A stretch of 64,000 nucleotides of DNA from Acanthaster planci (Eukaryota; Echinodermata; Asteroidea; Valvatida; Acanthasteridae): positions 2,331,790-2,395,789 of the forward strand of contig NW_019091362.1 of the NCBI RefSeq assembly GCF_001949145.1, given 5' to 3'. Below, piece by piece: positions 1 through 11,300 of the stretch (position 1 is its first letter; every line of letters begins with the position of its first letter). The notes below the pieces were generated by a model. The model was not told where the DNA came from. It saw only the letters and a list, made by a program, of their open reading frames with translations, and made no database searches. The translations under genes were made by a program, and so were the position numbers.

Positions 1-9
1 AGCATCTGT

Positions 10-165
10 GTTCCATTGATTGTGAGTGGAACAACTCCACTGGCTCTGCCCCACTGACTTCCATGTGGAGCAGCTGTGCTCCACTGTCTCGTTTGTGGAG
101 CAATTGTAACAGCTCCCTCCCATTGACTCCTTTGTGGAACAACTCCAACAGCTCCATCCAACCAT
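10..165. repeat. Degenerate tandem repeat, about 38-bp unit
   Basis: Four diverged units share a core TGTGGAGCAACTCCA-like motif (TGGAACAAC near 27, TGGAGCAGC near 65, TGGAGCAAT near 95, TGGAACAAC near 135), each followed by a stretch related to AGCTCC...CCATTGACT. Spacing is 30-40 bp. The array looks like an old, decayed minisatellite and may extend off the left edge. Confidence 0.5.
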
Positions 166-2500
166 CTAAGGATGGTTGGAGTCTGAGGTATTCTCAGATG
201 GGTACCTGCCCTCGTTACAGGGATCAAAACACCTTGTGACACCAAGTGTGGGAGGCTGCACCTGCTCTGTCCATTTCTGCACCAAAGTGAGATTCCTTGT
301 GGGCCCTGGCCTTTGTTGCGGTGGTGCAGAAAGCATGAGGTATCTCCTGGACAAAACCCCATCCATACTCCTTGAACAGGTGCAGCGCAACATTCCAAGT
401 GGAAACGAATGACTGTTGCGTTGCTACCTCAAGCATAGGGCAGTTCCCCAAGGGACCCTACATGTACCGGAACATGTATTAAGTAGTGTAGGAAACTTGG
501 AGTGTTGCTACACAAACTTAAGCCCCATCTTGGCTGCATTGACAGGCACACCTCAAATACATGTACATGTACATTCTGAGTGGAATGGGGTGTCTGTTGT
601 GCCACTATCTACAGCGTGAGGCAGTTTCCTGTGGGTCTTGGCACAAGGTGGACTGGCACAAAGATCACGGGGAATCCCAAGACCACTGTGCCCGTTGGTT
701 CTTTGCTACCAAATAATTGCAGTACATGTACATGTATTTCAAGCAGTGACTGAAATTAAACTATTCAGTGAAATGTATCAAGCTTTCAGGGTCATAGCAA
801 GGTTCAATCGTGAATCTTTTAATATATTTGTACTACCGGTGCCTGGTACATGTACCAAGGAAAAAATCCATTACAATTATCAACATGTTCACATGAGTAC
901 AAAGTGCACTTATGTGTACATGTACACGTACATGTAAATAGGTACATGTACAGTTGTACACTTCAAACTCTGTACAGATTTCATAAAGTACCGCACACTG
1001 CAAATACATGTACATGTAGGTACGTATATAAAAAGTGCACCTTACTACATACATGTACATGTACTCTAATAACTGTGGGCAATCCTGAAACGACAGAGCC
1101 CAATTTTAATTTGCAAGCTTACATCCCTCACACATTTTGTGCAACTTTATACTTTAAATGAAACCTACGTGTTGGGTTACATGTGTATCGAAGAAAGAAC
1201 TATTTGAAGTATTTCAAATTGCCAGCGCTAATCAGGACGAGTAGAAGCACTGTAGCAGTGGTATCAGACATGAAAGACCATTCATTTCAGAGTTTTTCTG
1301 TTACAACTGTGAATGTGAAACCAAACTTTGGGCATCAAAACATCATGCACTTTCCGAGCCACGAATCACCAAAGAGGAAATTTAGTTTTAATTTTAAGCA
1401 TTGAGGTTTTTTTTCCCCAAGGAATACAATTTTGTCCTTGACTATGGCAATTACTCATTAGCATTAAAACCTTAAAGGCATCTAATACTCCTTATAACAC
1501 CAAAACAAACATTGAAAATGTTGAGACAGGAAGGTGAATTTTCAAGGGTTGTTGACCAAAAATGCTTTGCACGGCCTTTTAAGTTGTTTATAACTCTGGC
1601 ATACTACCATTCAGTTCACAGATTGGCACTCAATTTGGACATGTCTCGGTACATGTGCAGTGTACGTACACCTAATGCAACATGATGGCTGTGACTTGAC
1701 GTCCTGACGCTCAATCAAATTCACACCAGACCAGGATTGGATTTTGATAGGCAAGGATCAGTGGTCCACTCTTGTTCATACAGGTATGACGTTAGTGGGC
1801 ATTACGCCATACACGCCTTTCCTGAGCAACGGTGGAAAAAGTTCGGGCCATGGAAACGGCACAAAGGCCTGTGCTGCAGGCGCAGGTGATTAGAGATGTG
1901 CGTGTAATGCCACATATCCATGAAATGATTATGATATGACATGCAATCTGATAATATCATGTGAAACGGAGTGGCATATGGTACATGTATACAATGCACA
2001 CGTACCTGTATTTGATCAAAGCACACCGGCTAATATTGGGATCCCTTAACCCTAATCCCCTAGGGACCATTGAAATCCTGCAAAAAAGGCTGCATAGCCT
2101 AGTTGGGTTCAGCATGGTTAGGCTTCAATTTTCCAAATCTCAGTGTTTTTTCTCCATGTGCCATGCATGTACATGTATGGCATAGTGTTCCAGAATTTAG
2201 TCCCTTGTACTCAATCTACATGTACCTGCTTATTTGTCTAATAAGAAAAGAAGTTTAAGTTTGAAACTATCATCTGTGACCTGAATAACTGATCCCACAA
2301 AATGAGTCTTATAGCCATATTGTCCATAATTTTGTTTTGAGAGTGCATTATAAGATCAAAGTAAACTCATTCTGATGTACAGTACCTGTGTGAGTCACTT
2401 CACAATGGAAATGGACATTAGGTGGGCAATAACGTTGAGGGTTTCAGCGAAAGATTAGCCAAACAGGTAACTCAGGAGTGGCTCTCTCATACCGTACTTG
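166..2500. other. Non-coding stretch, dispersed TACATG repeats
   Basis: I see no exon here. Short open frames exist on both strands, but they are built on TACATGTA/GTACATGTAC repeats (for example near 560, 725, 910-950, 1005-1065, 2167) and match no family. The stretch may include an intron of the minus-strand gene that begins at 2815. Confidence 0.5.
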
Positions 2501-2574
2501 TAACTACCATAAATAAGTACGGTAACACATAAAAAAGCTGAGATTTGACAGAAAGGCCAAGGGTTTGTTCTTAC

Positions 2575-2815
2575 CATACACCACTCCCGAGTTTTGAGCG
2601 TTCAGACCTTCTCTCTCCTCATTGGCCAGCGCCTTGACGTACAGCTCGCTGTCCTCCAAAATCTTCTGCCGCAGCCGGTCGCTCTCCCGCACCCCGGGCT
2701 GGGCCCGGTACAAGGTGTAGTTCATGAACGCGTACACCCAGGTTAGCATCAGGAACAGCAGGAAGATGCCGATCCGGCTGGAGGTGATCAAACGGCAGCA
2801 CTTGCGGCCAAGCAT
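2575..2815 (-). CDS. First coding exon of a type II membrane protein (unidentified)
   Basis: The exon starts at ATG 2815-2813 and ends at 2575 in a consensus donor (G|GTAAGAA), giving 80 codons plus one base. The N-terminus begins MLGRKCCRLITSS, followed by a hydrophobic segment at about residues 14-34 (IGIFLLFLMLTWVYAFMNY), then a charged, helical, Glu/Arg-rich stalk. A short basic cytosolic tail, single signal-anchor and stalk is the N-terminal layout of Golgi type II glycosyltransferases and sulfotransferases. No catalytic domain is present because the rest lies off the left edge, so I do not name a family. The base composition is much more G+C-rich than its surroundings, which supports a real exon. 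A single-pass membrane protein that is not an enzyme is also possible. Confidence 0.65.
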
Positions 2816-2819
2816 CGCA

Positions 2820-3060
2820 CCTCCTTCCAGTGACTACATGAATGCTGACAAACAAAGCCCAACTCTCTCGGTGTCATCCAGTCATGGCATGGACAACACA
2901 CTCGGTCCCATGTACATAACCATGCACGTCCTAGCCTCCTTTACTGGTAGCTACGTGTATGGCTAATGATTTTTCACTCCTCTTGTGTCATGAGCCTCAT
3001 TTACATGTATACCTGCAGTATAATCCTGTATTCACACAAAAAGAAGGCATACGTGTACAT
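2820..3060 (-). promoter_or_regulatory. Possible 5' UTR/promoter zone of the membrane-protein gene
   Basis: This is the DNA immediately upstream of the minus-strand ATG at 2815. I see no TATA box or initiator that I would defend. It is listed only because the first coding exon ends here, so the promoter or a 5' UTR intron must lie at or beyond this segment. Confidence 0.2.
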
Positions 3061-3090
3061 GAGTGTTCAGGTGTGCTATATAATTATAAA

Positions 3091-3518
3091 GGAGATGGAT
3101 GAACAGATGATAGGTTGATCGTTACAGATGTGATGGATAATTGATTTCGTTGAACTACAAGAAAACATTACTGACGCACCTCTAGGTGTGGCTCTCTTAA
3201 TATCAAGTGAATACCATACGTGCGTATAACATAGCAATTTACGTACATGCTATTCAACTGAACATACCAGTATACACTGGTATACTGCACATGTAAAATT
3301 TTGAGGAGATGGATGAACAGATGATAGGTTGATCGTTACAGATGTGATGGATAATTGATTTCGTTGAACTACAAGAAAACATTACTGACGCACATCTAGG
3401 TGTGGCTCTCTTAATATCAAGTGAATACCATACGTGCGTATAACATAGCAATTTACGTACATGCTATTCAACTGAACATACCAGTATACACTGGTAAACT
3501 GCACATGTAAAATTTTGT
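3091..3518. repeat. Near-perfect 214-bp tandem duplication
   Basis: Bases 3091-3304 are repeated at 3305-3518. I see only two substitutions (CACCTCTAGG versus CACATCTAGG, and TGGTATACTGC versus TGGTAAACTGC). No target duplication or transposon end is evident, so this looks like a recent segmental tandem duplication, or possibly an assembly artefact. Confidence 0.85.
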
Positions 3519-4278
3519 GAAGTGAAAATGCTGGCACTCGATCTCCTGCATGCCTACAGTACCTACGTTGTACATACCATAATTTGCACTAGTATGGATT
3601 TCACTTTCATCACATGTATACTTATGCGCCTAAAACAGGCTTAGCACAAGCATACATGTACATGTAAGTAGTACTGTACATGTACATCTACAAGTACATG
3701 TATACAACCACCATGTCACCGTACATGTACTCACGCAGTATGACAGGCGGAGTCTTTAGTGTCCAAGTCATGCAAGTGAGAACAGCCTTGGACAAGTTAA
3801 CTAAACTTTGACCAATGCTACTCGATTTACACTGTTGGATTAGCCAGTCCATTGTTTGGAACCACGACCTAGAGCAATGTACCAGTAACTTGGCTGGTAA
3901 CTGACAGCACTTTGCATAACTCAATACAGAGGGCACTATCGACATGATACATGTAGACAGCAGAGAATATTAACGTACTGACAGGTGCAACAAATTCAAA
4001 ATACTGAGCTTTGATGGGATTTGTTGAACAATGCGTGGATCCACCATACAGGTAGTTGCTGAAGTGGATCTGCACAAATACATTAACAAGAAGCACTCAA
4101 TCAGTGGTCATGAGTCCAATTAGTGTAGTTTCCGCCTGAGCAGTCTGTGTATGTTTCGTTCGTTTGTACTGGATTTGAAAACGAAAATTAAACAACCCCA
4201 AAAACAAGTCATTTTCTGCTGTTCGATTTAAAAATGAAAATAAAAAATCCACAAACGAGTTGATTATCTTTTTTCAAT

Positions 4279-4702
4279 TTAACCCCTTCGCGCCAAGAGA
4301 CGGTAAAAGCCGCCGTAAAAATTGAGATCCTCAGGCTGCTTGTCATCTATTATTCTCGGCCCACACTCAAGCGAACACGGTGAAAGAAGACAGACCCTGG
4401 CTCTTGTATATATGGTGATTGGCCTTTGTGTGTAGCCAAGAAATGAAATGACCGAATTTGCATCATAATCACCAGCTTCCCAATAGTCCCCACTTTGAAA
4501 AGAGGTAACGGGAATGTGGAAGCGTGAGTAGAGCCGCATGCCACCGAACAATGAGCCTTTTCACTGTGTAATTCAAAGCGTGCAAAGCATGCAGGGCCAC
4601 AAACCGAGAATTTGCAGTTTGGAAGGTGGCCTTCGTGGCCAAGTGAGGCTGGAATTTTTGGAGTCAGCTTTTAGAAAAAAATTCCCATCTTCAAGGGGTT
4701 AA
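4279..4702. mobile_element. TTAA-bounded MITE, family 2 (424 bp)
   Basis: The element begins TTAACCCCTT and ends AAGGGGTTAA, a 10-bp terminal inverted repeat whose outer four bases are TTAA. The interior encodes nothing recognisable; the open frame at 4279-4551 on the minus strand runs into the terminal repeat and matches no family I know. TTAA ends are typical of piggyBac-type target sites, so a non-autonomous piggyBac-like element is the simplest guess. Confidence 0.5.
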
Positions 4703-4751
4703 ACACATAACATGGGAAAACACAAGTAGTTTCTCATCTTTCACTTAAAAC

Positions 4752-5290
4752 TTAACCACTCGCTGCCAGGTACGGTACCTTTGGAAATGCTGTGTCTCAA
4801 ACTGGGCGATTTTCGATATCTTCAGTTTTAACAAATCTTCCAAAATTCATATCTTTTTCTCCTGAATGCCTAAACCACATTGAGTGCCTGTCCGGTGGTT
4901 ACTGGAATCTGACAGACAACATCTGTTGATGCCCAAGTATTTCAGCCAGGCCTGCCGCCTTGTAAAAAGAGCCCAGTTTGTGCGGTGTTACATAAGTTTC
5001 TTTTGTTCCTGAAACTGGCATAGTGCCCTGCTGATGTCTTTTCAATAGGGGCCAGATTAGCATGCAGTGGCATTGTATCGCTTATCACTGGAGTGCTGGA
5101 GCACTTTTGTGCCTGGAGGTAATCCCCTCATGCTGAATGCCACAAATAGTGGTATAATCTTTCAAAACAATGATGGATTTCCCCTGCTATTGACAACTGA
5201 AAAAAAGGTTGGCAATTTCCAGCAGATCGGTCTTTTGTTCCGAGTACAGCCTTTCCTTACAAGGCCAAGGTACAAACCCAAGGTACTACT
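4752..5290 (+). mobile_element. TTAA MITE family 1, copy A (right end lost)
   Basis: The left end TTAACCACTCGCTGCCAGG matches the terminal repeat of the copies at 24, 29 and 32 kb. The interior shares blocks such as CAGCCAGGCCTGCCGCCTTG and AGGGGCCAGATTAGCATGCA with the copy at 29302-29894, in the same orientation. Similarity stops near 5290, so the right terminus is deleted or too diverged to see. Confidence 0.7.
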
Positions 5291-5299
5291 ACTGAGTCA

Positions 5300-6234
5300 C
5301 TTTCCATGCTTTTACAAAATCGGGCCTTCCACACTGGACTTTCCATCTCGGGAAAGGTACATGTACACGTAACTTGGGAATTTTTCATGGGCACAAGTTG
5401 ACCAGTAAAAATGACCGCGCAACTCAGGAAAAGTAACTGAGAGGAAAACTTCCTGGGATGTCTGAACTGGACTTAAAATGGGAAAAGTAACCATTGTCTT
5501 GGTAAGGTTGACCACAAAAGTACAGTACGGATAGGGCTTTAACCTTTTTTTTTTTTCAGAAAGAGGAACCTTGTGTGGACATGGATCAGTCCACACAAGG
5601 TTCAAATAACCTGCATTATGTGGACCGTTTTTGTTCACAAGTCCACATGTTCGTAAGGTTCGCAACTCCACACACACACAGGTATACACGCACAGATGGC
5701 ATCAGCCATCAGGCATGTCAGGTGACTAGACTCAGACTACATGGTTTTCCTAGACCAAGATAATAACATAAAGATGCCACCGATCACCTATCAATCTGAA
5801 GTGGTCCATGTACATGTACTTCACTATTTACTGGTAACTTACCGTACTGTTCAGATGACAAGAGAAATTTCTCATTTTTCACACAGGGTCCCCATCAGAT
5901 TGTGGAGCTGCCATTACGAATTGTTCAAATTTTCTCAACCAGCATCTGTGGTCTGGTACCCTGAGGAGCTGTAACATTATTTGTCAGACTCCTCCACTGT
6001 GCAAACCAGACTGACCTGCCTTCCTGGGCATCATGTAAGCAGGTAGTTCAGACCATTTCCACTCACAAGAAAACTGCAATGGCAGATCAATTGCCACAAA
6101 GTCTGGACTCTCCACAAACATGGGAAATTTCTTTTACATCTGCCACTGAAATTGTACTATTTAAACAGGACACTACTGTGTGCTTATCTTGGATGTACAT
6201 GTAAATGCAGACCTGTGCTGTGTTTGGTACCAGT
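5300..6234. other. Non-coding intergenic DNA
   Basis: I see no supportable exon. It contains a local inverted repeat near 5566-5600 (CCTTGTGTGGAC...GTCCACACAAGG) and scattered TACATG repeats. Confidence 0.5.
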
Positions 6235-6240
6235 AGTTCT

Positions 6241-6550
6241 GTTACGCCCCAACTATAGCATCAGTCCCAACTATACATGTAATTGGGCCCACTCCAACTA
6301 CTCTGCTGTAGTTGGGCCGGCCCAACTACAGCAGAGAGGTCCTGCCTGCATGATGTGCCCAGCATGTGCCAAAGTCATATTGTTTAAAAATGTTATGTCA
6401 TCGGTCATAGGGCTAGAGGAACAGATGTTTTAGATGAATTGTGTCAAGTGTGAGACACATTGACTTGTATAATGTTGAGACATTTCCCACAGACATCGGT
6501 CAATAGTTGGGCCAGCCCAACTGCAGCACTTTGCTATAGTTAGGCGTAAC
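6241..6550. mobile_element. 310-bp MITE with internal 36-bp palindrome
   Basis: The left end reads GTTACGCCCCAACTATAGCA; the right end, read on the opposite strand, is GTTACGCCTAACTATAGCA. Both flanks carry AGTTCT (6235-6240 and 6551-6556), a direct 6-bp target duplication exactly abutting the inverted ends. Inside, 6301-6336 is a perfect palindrome centred on GGGCC|GGCCC, itself built from the same CAACTA...GC motif as the termini. There is no coding capacity. Confidence 0.8.
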
Positions 6551-6859
6551 AGTTCTAAGGCAGTTTTGGGAAGTCAAACGTAATGGTTCGGATGGGCGAT
6601 ATATATTTTTGGATAAGGTCTACGGACAAAAGTACTTGTATTCAGACCCATATGTGATTCTGAGACCCTTAGGCCTGGTAGCTAGAAAAGTTACATGACC
6701 AAACAGGATTCTACCCATTTCTGAGAAGATTTGAAATTCTTTCAAATTGTCAGATAAAGTCAACAATATTTGCAAATACTGGACACGACACATCTGTTTG
6801 AAGAATTCCCAACATGTATCACAATTTGAAAAGAATTCGACTTTTTCTCAATAGTTTAT

Positions 6860-8220
6860 ACAGCTTTCCACATCTGCATGATTTTTATTACACCGACTGA
6901 AAAAAAAATGGACCATCCTAGCTGTGTGACTGGACTGATACTGGCAGGACATATAACATCCCCTGCGCTAGATGTGTTCATGTACATGTATGTACACACA
7001 TGTAGCTGTGACAGATAAAACAAGACTCCACCCCTGCCTCCGAAAATGGGCGAACTGACATTGGCCTGCAGCCGCGGCTGCTTGTGCACCGTGTGATGCG
7101 CACAAAGTGTACGGTACCGTGCAATCTGTCGGGTAGAAGATTGGAGATTGGCGAGTAAAAGCCGAGATTTTTTTTTAAAAATGATCAGTGTAATAACCAT
7201 CTTTATAAGGATTTCGATAGCTACCGATGTAAGTACCTCACGATTGCTCTCACAGAAAAATTTAATTAAGAAGGAAGAATAGAGAGCCTGCATGGGACGC
7301 CCTCCCAGAGGACACGTTTTGTTATTTAGATTTAACAACAATGAATGCACAAAAGATTTACTCTAGCCTATCCTAGAGGAAGAAAGAAATGTTCTCTAAT
7401 GAGACGTCATATGCAGGGGGTCTATTTGAATTTTGTTCAAAATAAAAACAAAAAATGGCCAAGAGGCACACAGAGGTGCCTTTACCCTTTAGGTTTCCTT
7501 CCAGAATACCTGCATGACCTGTATACATGTGTACCTCTGCCTCAATCATGCCAAAACAACGCAGAGATGAACCAGTCTAGGTTTAACCACACAGCTATCC
7601 TGTCCGTAGCCTAACATGTAACAAATGGGATTGGGTTTACATGTACCATACTAGTATAGTTTTTAGTAGTCAGGTAGGCCTATAATTTAGTCACTTACTT
7701 TTTTCATGCTGTTGGCTGACAAAAACTATTCAGAAAAAGGAAGGTAAAGCAGTACAGGATTGACCGACGGCAGATCTATTGATTACACACACACACATTT
7801 ACAGGTGCATGTGTAATGTTGGCTAACATTAGGCCTAATCAATAACTCATCGTGATAATGTGTATACGATACCAGCGTGACCGGTTGTAAAGGCATGGAA
7901 GTGGTAAAGGCTAGGCCCGGCCTACTGCTGCCGTACAAGCTCAGCAGGCGGTGTTAGATCCGGAATGTCCTGCATTTCTTGTCTGCTCTAAGATCAAAAT
8001 TTATGAAAATATAGGCCTAGGCCTGCATATCAACTACCTCTCATCACTTTTATACGGAATCAGTGTTGTCTTCAGAAACAATGACCGGCTCTATAATGCT
8101 CAAATTTGTCACACAATAACGTTTCTCACCATTATCAGCCCCAATCCTTTACTGTTTTTCACAACTTTCGCATCATCGATACAGAACCAGAGATAGAATT
8201 GAATCAGTCGCAGTCGCACG
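6860..8220. other. Non-coding DNA upstream of RBM28
   Basis: There is no recognisable exon. The segment just before 8254 is G+C-richer (GGTGGCGCCC, CGATTGCTCGAGC), as expected near a CpG-type promoter of a housekeeping gene, but I cannot place a transcription start. Confidence 0.4.
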
Positions 8221-8253
8221 GTGGCGCCCTTCCGATTGCTCGAGCAGGACAAC

Positions 8254-8398
8254 ATGGCGGCGCCTATGAATTCCCATGTGGAGTCCAAGTCTACGCTGTT
8301 CGTGAGAAATTTACCTTTCACGACAACCAAGGAACAGCTGGAAGGAGTTTTTAGTGAAGTTGGACCCATTAAGAAGAGCTTTGTTGTTACAGAAAAAG
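8254..8398 (+). CDS. RBM28: RBM28 exon 1 (start, RRM1 first half)
   Basis: ATG 8254 sits in a good start context (GACAACATGGCGG). The frame is open upstream to 8221 but without another ATG. It encodes MAAPMNSH..., then RNP2 [10 protein letters not shown]. The donor is AAAAAG|GTATCT, leaving one base of a Gly codon. Confidence 0.93.
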
Positions 8399-11300
8399 GT
8401 ATCTTTCATTGATGAAGGAGGGATTGTAAGTTTTGGGACCCACCTGAGCTGAACATGCTGAACGCGGCATGCGGCAGTGGCTAACGTTGGGGATTGTATA
8501 CTTGGGGACCCCAGTTTTTTGACATTTTAAACTTGCAAAACTAGTAACTTCCCCCCCCCCCAAAAAAAGCAACATTGTCTTCATTGCGCTGACCCTATTT
8601 TTGGGAAATTGTAAATTGTGAGAAAATGTGACTTTTTTACTGATAAACTAACCATGCAAACTTGAATTCACCATGCAGGCCATGTGTCATGTGTCAAAAC
8701 ACTCACAGTTTCCCCTCAAAACCCTACTTTTTTGACAACATTAACCCTACAGTTATTAAGCATGATGCCAAAGTCATTTACATGTACCTAGGTCAATTCA
8801 AAATTTAAAATGTTTGTTATAGGAACAGGGTCCCCAAATTTACAATCTCCCTAGCCCAGGTGGATTCCCTGACCGTCCTACGTTACAGAGGGAGTAAAGG
8901 GTATAAAGGGTGCAAAATCGGGCGAAAAATTTTGTAACTAAAATTTGCAACATTTCTACCTTTTCTAAGAAGCCAATTTCACATCTGTAACTCCTATGCG
9001 TCCTTATCTCCACGGCTGGTGGGTTAAGAAATTTGCTACATCACCACCAAAGACAACATTGGGAAAATAAGGTCGGACCTAACGTTAATTCTTGCCATTG
9101 TTATGGACTGTTTTCAGCCGTTCTCCAGTGCAGTTTGTACAGTGTGTGTGCACAACTATTCGGCGTACGAGATTCCGAGCCTACTTCGTGGTTTTAAAAC
9201 TTCTGACACAGTCTAGCTATCTGTCCACTGCTCTAAAATCCAACTCGTCACTGCCAATTACCAATTCAGTCTGCTTTTTGTATGTTTAGTTTACGAATAA
9301 AAAAAAGGAAAGGCCGATCAACAGCACAATTTGTACGTGATCGCTACTTACTGCACGTGCGCACACCAGTACTGCCTCTGCATTCTGTGTTCCCAATCAG
9401 TATAGCATCATTCTCGCCTGTTCATCACAATCATCATGCCTGCAATGTAATCCTCTTTTTATTCCTCAATTATCAAGATAAGTTACCGTACTGTTTCATT
9501 TTAGTAAAAATCGGATCTCTACAATATTGTGTATTTGTACACCTTTAACCAATAAAACTCTACGAACAAATTAAACATGTTAAACACTTCAAAGAGAGAT
9601 CATTGATGAACTTATTCCTGTACAACTACAAGAACCCTGCATATACAAAGCCTTCTACTCTAACCGAGGTTATTCTTATAAAATAGCAGCTTGTGTCGCA
9701 AATTTATGTTTATAAACCAAAATTTAAAGCAGAACAAAATATGAACATTTTAGGGGTAACCAATAGTGGGTTAATTGGTCAGTCTGAAGCCCCCAATGCT
9801 ATAAAAACAGAACTGCATTTTTTATATTGGCTCGGTGGCAGGCGGGTTAAAGCCGGGTACCAGTCACGTCCTCAGTGTAGCAGGCGAGCAACAGACCTTC
9901 ACTGGAAATCGCGCACGCATAGTGTGTGCCCGCAGCTCGGATTCCTTTACTGTACGTGCTTGCACTTTACAACTAGACTCAAGAACGGATGCATTACATC
10001 TACAAAAGTAACGTTGCCTCTCACTTATCTTCCTCGACTTTGCAGACCATGGTTCGTTCTGAAATTCCTAAACCCCCCCAGACAGATAGATAAGGCCACA
10101 AAGAACTTGTAAACGTGAAAAATTAGTTTCTTCAACAAGGTAAACCAAGAACAAATTAAAACCAAATTTGTGGTCGTTTTGTACACAACTTTTATACCCT
10201 GGACGTCAGTCATAATGAAATGAAGACAACATCCAACCTTGGCTACAATCCCCCATACTTAGTCATGTTTCACATGATGTACCATGACGGACAAAGGTAC
10301 ATGTACACCAAGAACTGTGGGGTCTGATGTCCGCCCCTGGGCAGACCCCACAGTTCCAGGGGTAGGGCGAAGGCATTTCAGGAAGTGCAGTCGTAGGTCT
10401 ACCCCGTCCAGTTGTCTGGCCATGCAGGCACGTGCATTTTTTAACTGTTTGTTTCTATTGTCAATGTCATGTGTTAATTGAAAGCTGACCGTCAAAAGTC
10501 ACACAACTGAAAATCCTACTTTGTGACTGTTCTTATGTGAGTTTAGACAGGTCTCTGTCTACTCTCTTGTACCAGTCTGATGCATTGGAAACAGGAACCA
10601 GACAGATTGTGGACTTTATTTCCCTTCAAAAAAATTCCTCCCGGGGTATGAATCTACCAAAAAGGAAAGTAAAAACTTACATAGAAAGTATACATGCAAT
10701 CTGATAGGGAAAATAAACAAACTAAAGGAGAGGAAACAAAGGAAACAGATTCTGTCGGGTGTGTGGCTTGATCCCAGTACATGTGCTTTACACTGCAGCA
10801 TGCATACCAACTTTGCTATTGCCTTGGTAACAAGTCATAATGTGTAAGTCCAAATCAAGTCATAAGTCTTTTTTTTTCTTGTAAGTCCAAGCCAAGTCTC
10901 AAGTCAAAAACCGATACATGTAGTTACAAGTCCAGTCACAAGTCACCAAAATACTGACTCGAGTCAACTGGAGTCCAGGTCAAGTAACTCGAGTCTGCAA
11001 CTGTGGCGTTGGCTGATCTTTTCAATGTTCTTGCCAATTGGCCCGTTGCAACTAATCGGAGATCAGCTTTCCGTTGAAATCTTTCATTAACCAATCAGAG
11101 ACACTCTACCAAGCAAGTTTGGCAACATCGGCATGTTAATTTTCAGTATGTGTGTGCAAGCAACGTCTGTATCAATGTTGTTGTTTGTACCCTATGATTT
11201 TCAAACTCCTGCCCTCTTTCTGCAAGTTTACCCTGCAGTTCGGTGAAATAATGTAATTGTCATTGACTCAGGTGAGTCCGAAAGCTTAAATGTAATTCTT

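Noticed and set aside
4279-4551. Minus-strand frame of 90 residues
   Set aside because: It ends inside the terminal repeat of a TTAA element and shows no recognisable domain.
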